Position numbers and translations under genes: made by a program | NCBI GenBank assembly: GCA_030340625.1 | Contig: JAOPHQ010004845.1 | Span: 1 to 64,000, forward strand | DNA length: 64,000 nt | Source: Merluccius polli | Lineage: Eukaryota > Chordata > Actinopteri > Gadiformes > Merlucciidae | Reading direction: 5' to 3' | Shown: one piece after another, positions 1-10,395 of the stretch | Numbering within the stretch: position 1 is the stretch's first letter | How the letters are laid out: each line of letters begins with the position of its first letter | Notes under the pieces: generated by a model | What the model saw: only the letters and a program-made list of their open reading frames with translations | Databases searched by the model: none | What the model was told of the DNA's origin: nothing

Positions 1-1030
1 ATAATTCATTTACAGTTGTTCACGTTGTATAATGAAAAAGGCCAGTTTCGGGGGTATTGCCTAATTTCATTGTCCGAGACGTGCAATGCAATTCAGCGCG
101 CCAAAGCGTCAGCTTGTTCCATTATCCAAGTTGTACAATGAAAATTGAACAAGGAAGTGGAGAGCCGGAAACAGAGACAGCTCGCCTTCAAAGTAAAGCT
201 CGCCTTATAAGTAAAAGTCGTGCGTTTTGAAGCGTGAATTTAATTTAAGGAGAGCTAAACTAAATAAATAAACAAATAGCCTCAATCAGGGGTCTTCAAC
301 GTTTTCCAGGCCAAGGACCCCCAAACTGATAGAGAGATGGAGCGGGGACCCCCTACTTATGTTGTGTAAAATTGTGTTTTATATTAAACTGGTCCTATAG
401 TGCCATGTATAAATGTACCTTGTTATTGTGCATTCAATACTAAGATATTGAAATAATACACAGGTTCATATATTCATGTGCAAGGTACAGTGAGTAGGGT
501 GGCCATGCCACTGCCATTCATAAACATAATGTAGCGTCCGCCAGGATGCGTTGGAAAGACGACGCAGTGGTGTTCAGCAAACAACATTTATTGTTGCAAC
601 AGAACAGGTTACTGTCGGCCGTAACCACGCCAACACAACTCCAACATAAAGTTAGCCGTAACTCTCTCCTAATGTTCCTCGCGCTCAACCCAGGCTCGCT
701 CACACACACACGCACACACACGCACGCGCACACACACAGCCCTCATTCCGTCAAAAACTACAACACCACACCGGATCTAGAGCGGAAACAAAACAGGCAC
801 GCCGCACACACTTGTTTAAGAGTAGTAACCAATAATACCAATGGATACCAATAATATTCTGAATGGAAAGTTTACTTTTAAAAAGTTGCCAAATGGTTCC
901 ATTGACAAGACCAAGGTGATCTGTGTGTTTTGTCGTTGTGAACTGAGCTATCATCGCAGCACGTCCAGTCTGAAATACCACTTGCAATATCAAGCATTTT
1001 TACTGTACCATTTTGGAGAAATTCAACAAT
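1..1030 (+). mobile_element. hAT-like element, copy 1: left arm and zinc-finger start
   Basis: Bases 1-780 are nearly identical to 6697-7480 and, inverted, to most of 9628-10395, so this is one arm of a dispersed long-inverted-repeat element that begins left of the window. Within the arm are a CA-rich microsatellite (about 700-740) and the intact target site CGGATCTA (772-779), which in copy 2 has received a 2 kb insertion. The arm leads directly into an open frame with a BED-type zinc finger (841-1032), which points to the hAT superfamily. The matching right arm appears to be at about 4985-6690, with unrelated insertions between. Superfamily assignment is inference from the finger. Confidence 0.65.
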
Positions 1031-1032
1031 AA
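841..1032 (+). pseudogene. BED-type zinc finger fragment of a hAT transposase
   Basis: A 63-residue open frame contains KTKVICVFCRCELSY followed by STSSLKYHL. The Cys-x2-Cys pair and the S-x-L-x-x-HL segment are the hallmark of the BED zinc finger found at the N terminus of hAT transposases, where it binds the element ends. The second histidine is lost and the frame then runs into unrelated sequence; no catalytic domain follows. A shorter copy of the same finger lies at 9551-9629. This is a transposon remnant, not a host gene. Confidence 0.7.
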
Positions 1033-1130
1033 AAGTCCCATAGCTCTGATTCCTGCACCATGTTTCAATGACGTCAGGTTGCTAGGGGCTATGGCTGAAA
1101 GACGCCGTGACCATAGACATACTATTTGTA

Positions 1131-1160
<30 letters not shown>

Positions 1161-1163
<3 letters not shown>

Positions 1164-1206
1164 GTCCCCAATGGGACAGGTGGTCACGGCCATAGACATT
1201 ATATAG

Positions 1207-1280
<74 letters not shown>

Positions 1281-1322
1281 CTATATAATGTCTATGGCCG
1301 TGACCACCTGTCCCATTGGGGA
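1161..1322. repeat. (TA)n tract inside a perfect-looking hairpin
   Basis: A (TA)n tract (about 1208-1278) is flanked by inverted arms of roughly 48 bases, 1161-1207 and 1276-1322, both containing CATAGACATTATATAGCC or its complement. A shorter (TA)n lies just upstream at 1130-1160. The arrangement is a potential cruciform. It probably derives from a small inverted-repeat element, but I cannot name a family. Confidence 0.75.
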
Positions 1323-1930
1323 GGACCTATCAGCCGGAAGTACTGTCCTTACTGTACTATTGTTTATGTTGTAATGTCATAATATTGTTGACAATATTAT
1401 GACTTGTTTGTTAAAAAAAAAAAACAACAACTATTATTGTCCCACACCACAATGTATGTCCCACAATGTGAACTCCAAACAATTCATGTTCATCCAATTC
1501 ATGGACAAACAGGGTTGCCAACTTTGGGACTTTGGCTGGAGTGAGACTCTAAAATATTAGTGTGAGCTGCGAATTTTTTGGACAACCCTAACCCTCATTT
1601 TTTTTTTTTTTTTTACAAAATAGTCCTCGTTTACTTAGTATAAACCCTCATTTATGAAAAAAAAAGTTAAAGAATGGAAACGCTTTTTCAAAATGCACAA
1701 TTAATTTATTGATTGTACTATTACAAAATAAAGACAGGCATCTTAAATAAAGACAGAGAAATTAAAAAAAAAGGGACACAATAGTTACCTATTAGTTACC
1801 TATTACCTGTTAGTTATCTCCTCAGAGCTGGCTGGCGCGCATCAGTGGGCTCCGACTCCGAGTCCGAACCTATACGTACGCTCTGAACTCTCTCTGACCT
1901 TCTCAAACGCAACTTAGTATCAGGTGCGTG
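1323..1930. other. Non-coding, no feature recognised
   Basis: AT-rich sequence with A- and T-runs. No open frame with recognisable content was seen. It probably lies inside the interior of the copy 1 hAT-like element. Confidence 0.5.
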
Positions 1931-2032
1931 CAGAGGCGGTCCTGGCTAGATTTGCGCCCTGGGCGAACACCCCCCCCGGACGAAAAAAAAAAAAATCTTC
2001 TCCCACCCGGGATTTGAACTCGGGCCGCCCGC

Positions 2033-2378
2033 GAATTTTTTTTTTGCAGGGTGGTAGCGGGAAGCACCGCCCCACCCTGCTCCTGATTGGTTGAGCTGTG
2101 CTCTCGACTCTATCCTGATTGGTTCTACTGCGCCCAGCAAGCTAGAAGATTGTTTAATCTCAACGACCGCTCAGTTTACAAGTGTTGAAGATATAGTTAT
2201 GGTTATGGTTATGGTTAGGGTTAGGGTTATGGTTAGGGTTAGGGTTAGGGTTATGGTTAGGGTTAGGGTTAGGGTTAGCAGGCGCAGTAAACAATCTTAG
2301 AGTCGAGAGCACAGCTCAACCAATCAGGAGCAGGGTGGGGCGGTGCTTCCCGCTACCACCCTGCAAAAAATAAATTTG
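2033..2378. mobile_element. 346-bp foldback element with telomere-like core
   Basis: Arms of about 80-90 bases (2033-2113 and 2297-2378) are inverted copies of each other; both contain GCAGGGTGGTAGCGGGAAGC or its complement. The element is bounded by the 12-base direct repeat CGGGCCGCCCGC (2021-2032 and 2379-2390). The loop holds degenerate TTAGGG repeats. No coding capacity. A 12-bp target duplication is unusual, so the superfamily is uncertain. Confidence 0.8.
2196..2277 (+). repeat. Interstitial telomere-like (TTAGGG/TTATGG)n array
   Basis: About 13 tandem hexamers, a mix of GGTTAG and GGTTAT units, sit in the loop of the foldback element. The G-runs could form a G-quadruplex. Because it lies between two transposon arms, a chromosome-fusion origin is unlikely. 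Confidence 0.9.
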
Positions 2379-2745
2379 CGGGCCGCCCGCATGGCATGCA
2401 GTGACACTACCGCTGCACCACCGTTATCATGTGACCATTTGCCGCAAACAAGCAAACTTGTTAAGTGCACATCGCATCAATAGAATGAGATCGGTAATAA
2501 TACAATCCACCACCCCCGTGCCTTTTATTTACAACTTGACTACTGTCCAGCAAGTTGACGTGACAATGAGGGCGCCCCAGCGCCCACTCCACTAACCTGA
2601 CATGGAAATGAGCGGTAGTCTAGACAACTGGCGAGTTTTGTTTTGAGTTTAGTTTTTTTAGTTTTTTTGAGGGCGCGCTCGTGCGCCCTCACATAGATTG
2701 CGCCCTGGCGGTCGCCCACATTGCCCATCGGTAAAACCGGCCCTG

Positions 2746-4422
2746 GGTGCGTGGTTTTCAGCGAATCAACGATCAGAGAATACTGCCGTGATCACTTGTA
2801 GGTAGGCAGATGTTACAGCTGCTAGTCTGCTCCCGCAGAAAATGAACGGGAGGATTTTTTATTTTGGCGTGACATTTCTTGCCTGTGCGTGACAGCGTGA
2901 GATTGATGGTGAAAGCGTGACTGTTGGCAACCCTGCAAAGCAGCTGGAAACACGTCTAAAAACACTTGAAATAGAATGTAGCCTAGGCCTATATTTATAT
3001 TTTTACTACATCAATCTCCCTATAATATGAACAAAATATGATCAGGTTATACTTTCTCTCTTGAAAACGGGCAAAACGCTAACCTTAACCCTAACCCGGA
3101 AAATGAATTTTAAAAAATACAAACGTTCGGAAAATGCAATACACTGAAGTGTGCGGCGCCATGTTTTTTTCCGCCATGTTTTTTGTAGTTCTAAAATGTT
3201 TAGTTAAAGTTTTCCCTATTATGTGAAAATGTTTCAAGGAACTTCGCAAGTGTATTATATGTTTTAGGGACTGGGGAGCACATTTATTTGGTCAGATTTC
3301 ATTTTTACTATTGTTAATTGGGTGAAATCTGGTTTTGACCTTACCCAGTAGCGCCCCCTGATGGTTTGGCAAAGGCCACAAAGGCCATGATAGAAGAAGT
3401 CAACAGCTTTCCAAAAATGTTTTCCCCATGTTTGTATCACATTGTGTTGCTTTGCTGTAAGCCTTTAAAAGAGCCTTAGGTTCAAGGTTCAAAGGGCATT
3501 ACTGAGGAGCAGGAACCCAGAATGTCCACAGTGGCATATCTGTACTCTGCAGATCAAGACCTTTCCAACGATGTCTTCATTGTCATCCTACGACAAAGTT
3601 TCATTTTTATCTTGCTCACTGCCAAGGAACGTTGATGTGTACTTTCTCACAGCATAGAGCCAAGATGGATAAAATCACTAAAACATATTTTAAGGGATAG
3701 CCTATTTAGTGGCAAAATGTGTTCAACATATTGATGGTGACCTTATCCTTAGTCATGCTTTTCAATTTGGAGCAGTTTAGACCCCATTTACCCCTTCAAC
3801 TACTTAATGTTTCATATAAATATTTCCATATTACTTAATATGACCATTTATAGCCATTGTGATATTTTATCAATCTTTTATTGAGAGTTTCCTGAACTTT
3901 TCTTTTATCTGCTGGTTTCACAGCCTCACAGTAAAAGACAGAAACAGCCTGAACAGTATTGTTAAAAATCTGTTCTAACATCACCGGAGTGAAACAAAGG
4001 GACTTGAATTCAAGTGAATTTTCTCTGTTGCCATCAGAGCGTCGTTATGTTTTAAATCGTTCATGCCCTCTTCAATTTGACTACTACCTACATTCTCTGC
4101 ATTGAGTAGTCAAATCATTGTTATTGTTGGTGAATGTTTTTTTATATTATGATGTTTATCAAGTTTATCAACATTATTTATTTATAGATTCAGATTTTGT
4201 TTGTATTGTATACTCACAACTTTATTTGAGAGGTGACTAGCCTTTATTTATATAACATTTAAATTAATTAATTGTACAAGTACAGAGACAACAAAATGCA
4301 GTTTAGCATACTTGTACTCTGAGCAATGACAATAAAGTTGAATCTAATCTAATAAGTAACCGATTAGGTAGCCTTAATCAAATAAATAAGTTGAAATTTG
4401 TAAATTAATTAGTGTAAATTAA
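2746..4422. other. Non-coding; short LINE-like 3' tail near the end
   Basis: No gene was seen. The segment at about 4272-4352 ends in ACAATAAAGTTGAATCTAAT followed by repeats of CTAAT, a form I recognise from the 3' tails of fish LINEs. The rest is AT-rich sequence in which I recognise nothing. Confidence 0.45.
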
Positions 4423-4853
4423 TAGGGATGCTCCGATCAGCATTTTTGGGGGCCGATCCGATCACCGATCACAGGAATCATTAATCTGCAGATACCGATC
4501 ACCGATCACAGAATGGATGGGGGGGGGGGGAGTGTTCGCGATTGTTGATGGGGGGGGGGGGGGGGGCGCGCGCAATAGTAACACCGCGGACCTACGGCTG
4601 ACGGGGGGGGGGCGCGCGATTGTAACACTATGACCGACGTAACACACCGCGGACCTACGACCGGCGGGGGGGGGTGCGCGGTGTGTTACTATTGCGCTCT
4701 CAAAAAGGAGGACAAATACGCGTCCGGCTCTTTAAAGACTTTCCGCTCGCGCTGTCGGCTTTTCTGATCTGCACTTTGAGAGCCCACCGATCAACCTGTT
4801 TAGGTCCATATCGGCCGATAACGATCGGCGGCCGATTGATCGGAGCATCCCTA
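4423..4853. mobile_element. 431-bp hAT miniature element with poly-G tracts
   Basis: The terminal inverted repeat TAGGGATGCTCCGATC is exact at both ends. The flanking direct repeat TAAATTAA (4415-4422 and 4854-4861) is an 8-bp target duplication, so this is a recent hAT insertion. The interior has several poly-G runs and a block around 4684-4730 that is shared with a different hAT element at 44034-44165. It has no coding sequence. Confidence 0.9.
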
Positions 4854-5123
4854 TAAATTAATCATGACATGCCTACATGAATCACAGCACTCTATAATAA
4901 TTCCAGTGTTTGCTACCATTTGCAATTTATTCACAATCAGTTGTGGGAAAGTGGCAGACATATGACTGTATGACTGACAGCTATGAATTATGTTAATTAT
5001 TTAGGCTATTTGTTTATTTATTTTGTTTTGCTCTCCTTAAATTGACTCCTGCAGCCATTGCAACGAACACACTTCAAAACGCGCAACTTTTACCTTGCTT
5101 TACTTTGAAGGCGAGTTGTCTCT

Positions 5124-6541
5124 CAGTACGTTTACATGCACAGAATAAATCGATTAAAGTCATTGCTCGTCTATGCTCCGCAACTGGTCAACTGCAATTG
5201 TCCGCGTATACATGGCGGCGAGTAATCGGATTCATTGGCCGGAGCATGTCATACCCCTCCGGTACGATAGGTGGCGCTGTGCCCATTTCAACTAGTGGTA
5301 GTAGAGCCACTGGTTGACCCCTTTACGTCACCAGCAACAACAAACTCATTCGAGAAAGCGATGTTTCAGCAGACAGCTGTCAGTTCACTTCGGGTGATAA
5401 TCATTTCTCCGCCGCTCCACTGTTCCTCTCGGTCGTCCGCGGAGCGGTCCGCATACGACCGAGAGGAACAGCGGAGCGTCGGAGAAACGATATGGACCCG
5501 AAGTGAACTGACAGCTGTCTGCTGAAACATCGCTTTCTCCTCCATGTCGCGTTTCAGTCTGGACTTCAGAGAGTCAAAGCCAAAGTTAATTTCCCCCAAT
5601 TCCTTTTCCCCATGGGCGAGATAAACCCGCCTAGGAGTCTTTACTTGTTGTGGACCAGAGAGTCGGAGAACCCGACGCAGTCTGTAAGATTCATATATCA
5701 GAGAATGCCGCCGTCAGTTCGGCCGCGCAATGAATGAATAAAGATCGTAGTTATTTTACAACCTCGTTGATGAGCAACATTTAGAAAAACATGGACTTTA
5801 AATTCAGCCTTGGGTTAAATCGAAGCGTAGTGTGTACTGAATGCACGTTGATGAAGATACACTCCTATAGGCACGGCACCGGCTTCCTCCATCTTCTGCG
5901 CCAGCTTTTTAAATAAATCGCCGACCCAAAGTTAGTTGACAGCTGTCTACTGAAAACATATTTCTCCCACCAGAACAGCCCTGAATGAATGAATAAAGGT
6001 CGTAAACACGTCGGGAGAAAAAAACATTTATTTTGACAGATGTGCCCGAAGTCACTACTTTACAACCTCATTGATGACCCACATTTAGAAAAACATGTAC
6101 TTTTAATTCAGCCTTAGGTGAAATGGAAGCGTAGTGTCCGCGTGCTTCCACCTTTAATGAATGCCATGCGCGCTCCCGCGGCCGGGACACAATTCTTATA
6201 GCGCCACCTTTTTAAATAAATCGCCGTTTCTCATTATCCCTTATCCGACGGCGACAACAACAACAACAAGACTATCGTCTCCTTCTACTTCCGGTTCACG
6301 GCCCCGGGGAAAGATCTCGAGCATGCGCAGAACGCAATTCAACGGATAATCCAATCCGATTGGTTACATGCACGCTTAGTCGGCTATGAATCGCATAATC
6401 TAGGGGTCTTAACCTGATAATGAGAGAGTCGACTCGAACCGATTTTAGCCTGATTAAGGTGTATACATGCATCTTAGTAATCCAATCATTGTTGGGTTAA
6501 GCCAAAAAGTCGACTTTCTTGAGTGTCACGTAAACGCACTG
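5124..6541. mobile_element. Inverted-repeat DNA element inserted in the arm
   Basis: The left end starts CAGTACGTTTACATGCA and the right end is the complement of CAGTGCGTTTACGTGACA, an imperfect terminal inverted repeat. Comparison with the uninterrupted arm shows that the flanks join cleanly around TGTCTCTGTTTCC. I could not define the target duplication. There is no recognisable transposase. It contains the large hairpin at 5351-5539. Confidence 0.6.
5351..5539. repeat. Long hairpin, about 85-base arms
   Basis: GAGAAAGCGATGTTTCAGCA at the left and its complement at the right bracket near-perfect inverted arms that meet around CGGACGACCGAGAGG. The near-symmetry gives similar open frames of 84 and 77 codons on opposite strands (both containing FQQTAVSSLRV), which I treat as an artefact of the palindrome. 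Confidence 0.8.
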
Positions 6542-8198
6542 ACTGTTTCCGGCTCTCGACTTCCTTGTTCAAATTTCATTGTACAACTTGGATAATGGAA
6601 CAAGCTGACGCTTTGGCGTGCTGAATTGCATTGCACGTCGGTCTCGGACAATGAAATTAGGCAATACCCCCTAAAGGTCCGTGTACGAAGTATAATTCAT
6701 GTACAGTTGTTCACGTTGTATAATGAAAAAGGCCAGTTTCGGGGGTATTGCCTAATTTCATTGTCCGAGACGTGCAATGCAATTCAGCGCGCCAAAGCGT
6801 CAGCTTGTTCCATTATCCAAGTTGTACAATGAAAATTGAACAAGGAAGTCGAGAGCCGGAAACAGAGACAGCTCGCCTTCAAAGTAAAGCTCGCCTTATA
6901 AGTAAAAGTCGTGCGTTTTGAAGCGTGAATTTAATTTAAGGAGCGCTAAACTAAATAAATAAACAAATAGCCTCAATCAGGGGTCTTCAACGTTTTCCAG
7001 GCCAAGGACCCCCAAACTGATAGAGAGATGGAGCGGGAACCCCTACTTATGTTGTGTAAAATTGTGTTTTATATTAAACTGGTCCTATAGTGCCATGTAT
7101 AAATGTACCTTGTTATTGTGCATTCAATACTAAGATATTGAAATAATACACAGGTTCATATATGTGCAAGGTACAGTGATTAGGGTGGCCATGCCACTGC
7201 CATTCATAAACATATGTAGCGTCCGCCAGGACGCGTTGGAAAGACGACGCAGTGGTGTTCAGCAAACAACATTTATTGCTGCAACAGAACAGGTTACTGT
7301 CGGCCGTAACCACGCCAAAACAACTCCAACATAAAGTTAGCCGTAACTCTCTCCTAATGTTCCTCGCGCTCAACCCAGGCTCGCTCACACACACACACAC
7401 ACGCACGCACGCACACACACACGCACGCGCACTCACACAGCCCTCATTCCGTCAAAAACTACAACACCACACCGGATCTATGGGGTCAGAACAGTCTCAT
7501 TAATAATGAATGCACAGAGAAGGATTCACAAATGTATTTTGTGATTTATAGGAGCCTATATAAATTACTCTCTTCTCACAAATACATTTCAATGCACACA
7601 CAAATGGATTTCGGCATGTATAAATGTAAAATAAATCCATAAACAAAAATAAGTTTCACAAGCACATTTCTGATCCACACACAAATGTGTCTTGTTTAAA
7701 ATAAATGTAATATAAATCCATAAATATATGAATTAAAAGAATATTTGCAATTTTCATCAAAAATGTATTTGGATGTTGTTACATTTATATACAAACTGTT
7801 AAACTTGAATTTACAAGACGCTTTTCATTTGTGAACTTGTTTGCATTTGTGTGTGAACTGGTCTGTATTTATATGTGGATTTTTGAGACTCCCCTGACAC
7901 GGCTGGATTCACAAATGCATTTTTTTCAACAAGGAACTTTCTGTAGCCAATCAGATGCCGCCTTAGTTTTCAGCCAATCACATGACTGCAGTCCAACGAG
8001 GGGTACCTCACCATGGCCAGAGCACAGCATTTTCTCTGCGCATTTTGCGTTACTTTTCGGTAAAATATAAAAAAGAAAGATCCGGACTTGACCTTTCTTC
8101 CACTTGAGTTCAGCCTCAACATGGCGTCTGGGAATGGCAATCACGATTTAAGTAACACTTGAATCGGGATTGCCATTACCAGACGCCATGGCTGAACT

Positions 8199-8880
8199 CT
8201 GTGCGTTCACATCAGAAGCGATCGATTGCGTGGGTCCCAGGGAACACCGGCAATTTGGTTCCTACTGTACTTTTTTGGTTCCTACTGTACATCAAAATGT
8301 TGACTGAAAAGTTAATCGCGGCTGTGGCTGGGCACCCGGTGTTGTACGATCCAATACAATACCGTAATAATCAGCTTAAATATCATTTTTACAAGCACAC
8401 GCACGAAGCGGGCCGCCTATTAACGGCATGGACCAAGCGGTTCTGGACCAGGAAGGAGACATGAACACTTTCAATAATCGTATTTACCGTATAACTGCAC
8501 ACAACTTTATTTAAAAGCAAGCAAATGGAAAGCATGTTTGTTTGTATTGTGGTGTCCGGTGCGTGTGGAGGTGCGGCTCCTCCGGCAGAGCGGTTCATGT
8601 TAATAGCGGAGTCCGGGAGGGTTCACCTTCACGGCGTAGTTACGATGGATGTGCGACTATCGTTTATCCAACAAGCAAAACCGTCTCTGCAATATGGCCA
8701 AAGTGTATGGAGTTCACTCTTTGATATGGCTGTCTGTAAGCATACGGCTCCTTTAAATGCGTCTGCAAAATTGAATTGTACGTCATGAGCGACAAAAGCA
8801 AACAGAAATATTCGCAGCGAATCTTTATGAGCGACCAAAGCGTCTTTGCAGCGCAATTCGCTTCTGATGTGAACGCACAG
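8199..8880. mobile_element. Harbinger-like element with a MADF remnant
   Basis: The ends are CTGTGCGTTCACATCAGAAG and its complement at 8861-8880. Another copy of the same terminal motif lies at 10494-10517. The element contains a partial MADF domain (8281-8464), a DNA-binding domain often carried as a second gene by PIF/Harbinger elements. No clean target duplication was seen. A short hairpin (8118-8190) lies immediately to its left. Confidence 0.55.
8281..8464 (+). pseudogene. Partial MADF-domain fragment
   Basis: The frame contains KLIAAVAGHPVLYDPIQYRN, which matches the start of MADF domains (LI..V...P.LYD....Y.N). The tryptophan-bearing later helices are missing or scrambled, and the frame ends after about 55 relevant codons. 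It is a transposon-associated remnant with no expected activity. Confidence 0.5.
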
Positions 8881-9550
8881 TTACCAGTGAAGTCCGATAA
8901 CTCTTTTTTATTTACCGAAAAGTAACGCAAAATGCGCAGAGAAAATGCTGTGCGCTGGCCATGCTGAGGTACCCCTCGTGGGATTGTAGTCATGTGATTG
9001 GCTGAAAACTAAGGAGGCATCTGATTGGCTACAGAGAGTTCCTTGGTGAAAAAAATGCATTTGTGAATCCAGCCTTGTCAGGGGAGTCTCAAAAATCCAC
9101 ATATAAATACAGGCCAGTTCACACACAAATGCAAACAAGTTCACAAATGAAAAACGTCTTGTAAATTCAAGTTTAACAGTTTGTATATAAATGTAACAAC
9201 ATTCAAATACATTTTTGAAGAAAATATGTAATTAATATATTTATGGATTTATATTACATTTATTTAAAACAAGATACATTTGTGTGTGGATCAGAAATGT
9301 GCTTGTGAAACTTATTTTTGTTTATGGATTTATTTTACATTTATACATGCCGAAATCCATTTGTGTGTGCATTGAAATGTATTTGTGAGAAGAGAGTAAT
9401 TTATATATAAATCACAAAATACATTTGTGAATCCTTCTCTGTGCATTCATTATTAATGAGACTGTTCTGACCCCATACGGATCTAGAGCGGAAACAAAAC
9501 AGGCACGCCGCACACACTTGTTTAAGAGTAGTAGACGTTACGTTTTGAGT

Positions 9551-9629
9551 GGATGGTTCCATTGACAAGACCAAAGTGATCTGTGTGTTTTGTCGTTGTG
9601 AACTGAGCTATCATCGCAGCACGTCCAGA
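9551..9629 (+). pseudogene. Second BED-finger stub
   Basis: The sequence encodes DGSIDKTKVICVFCRCELSY and a few following residues, nearly identical to the finger at 874-966. It is cut off at the point where the inverted right arm begins (9628). This shows that copy 2 is a deletion derivative of the same family as copy 1. Confidence 0.65.
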
Positions 9630-10395
9630 GCCTGGGTTGAGCGCGAGGAACGAGAGAGTTACGGCTAACTTTATGTTGGAGTTGTTTTGGCGTGGTTACT
9701 GCCGACAGTAACCTGTTCTGTTGCAGCAATAAATGTTGTTTGCTGAACAACACTGCGTCGTCTTTCCAACGCGTCCTGGCGGACGCTACATTATGTTTAT
9801 GAATGGCAGTGGCATGGCCACCCTACTCACTGTACCTTGCACATGAATATATGAACCTGTGTATTATTTCAATATCTTAGTATTGAATGCACAATAACAA
9901 GGTACATTTATGTATGGCACGACCAGTTTAATATAAAACTCAATTTTACACAACATAAGTAGGGGGTCCCCGCTCCATCTCTCTATCAGTTTGGGGGTCC
10001 TTGGCCTGGAAAACGTTGAAGACCCCTGATTGAGGCTATTTGTTTATTTATTTAGTTTAGCGCTCCTTAAATTAAATTCACGCTTCAAAACGCACGACTT
10101 TTACTTATAAGGCGAGCTTTAGGCTACTTTGAAGGCGAGTTTCCGGCTCTCGACTTCCTTGTTCAATTTTCATTGTACAACTTGGATAATGGAACAAGCT
10201 GACGCTTTGGCGCGCTGAATTGCATTGCACGTCTCGGACAATGAAATTAGGCAATACCCCCGAAACTGGCCTTTTTCATTATACAACGTGAACAACTGTA
10301 AATGAATTATACTTCGTACACGGACCCCTAAACTGGCCTTTTTCATTATACAACGTGAACAACTGTAAATGAATTATACTTCGTACACGGACCCC

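Larger units (their letters stand above)
2001..2423 (-). other. tRNA-Gly-like sequence split by an insertion
   Basis: Read on the minus strand and skipping 2033-2390, the sequence runs GGTGGTGCAGCGGTAG, then a CTGCATGCCATGCGGG segment, then GAGTTCAAATCCCGGG. These resemble the A box, anticodon arm and B box of a tRNA-Gly gene. It lies within a hAT element, so it is probably a SINE-like or captured relic. The insertion duplicated 12 bases of the anticodon-variable region. It is not expected to be functional. Confidence 0.5.
1931..2745. mobile_element. Non-autonomous hAT element with 8-bp target duplication
   Basis: The ends are imperfect inverted repeats, CAGAGGCGGTCCTGG on the left and the complement of CAGGGCCGGTTTTACC on the right. 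The element is flanked by the direct repeat GGTGCGTG (1923-1930 and 2746-2753), the 8-bp duplication expected of hAT elements. It has no transposase. It carries a tRNA-like sequence on the minus strand that is itself split by a foldback element (2033-2378). Confidence 0.85.
4985..6690. mobile_element. Right arm of hAT-like copy 1, interrupted
   Basis: 4985-5123 and 6542-6690 together match, in the same orientation, the right arm of copy 2 (about 10025-10260). They share the segment running from GGCTATTTGTTTATTTATT through the stretch containing CTTGGATAATGGAACAAG. The arm is interrupted by another element at 5124-6541. It abuts the left arm of copy 2 head-to-head at about 6672-6700. Confidence 0.6.
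7481..9477. mobile_element. 2-kb foldback element inserted at CGGATCTA
   Basis: Inverted arms of about 600 bases (7481-8095 and 8885-9477) begin TGGGGTCAGAACAGTCTCAT and end with the complement. The flanking repeat CGGATCTA (7473-7480 and 9478-9485) occurs only once at the empty site in copy 1 (772-779), which supports a target duplication of 6-8 bp. The arms hold no gene. The centre contains a further inverted-repeat element (8199-8880). Confidence 0.85.
6672..10395. mobile_element. hAT-like element copy 2 with about 700-bp inverted arms
   Basis: The left arm (about 6690-7385) and right arm (9628-10395) are inverted copies over about 700 bases. The right end carries a tandem duplication of a 64-base terminal unit ending TTCGTACACGGACCCC (10255-10394). 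The unique centre is a stub of the BED zinc finger (9551-9629), adjacent to the site where a second foldback element (7481-9477) is inserted. A DNA element with arms this long and almost no interior is a foldback derivative. The relationship to copy 1 is clear from sequence; the superfamily is inferred. Confidence 0.7.

Noticed and set aside
1107..1382. Open frames rich in Tyr-Ile through the TA tract
   Set aside because: TA dinucleotides translate to YI repeats. The same holds for frames at 29690-29964, 30452-30908 and 47401-47781.
2196..2277. Chromosome-end or fusion point marked by TTAGGG repeats
   Set aside because: The array is short, degenerate and bounded by inverted transposon arms with a target duplication.
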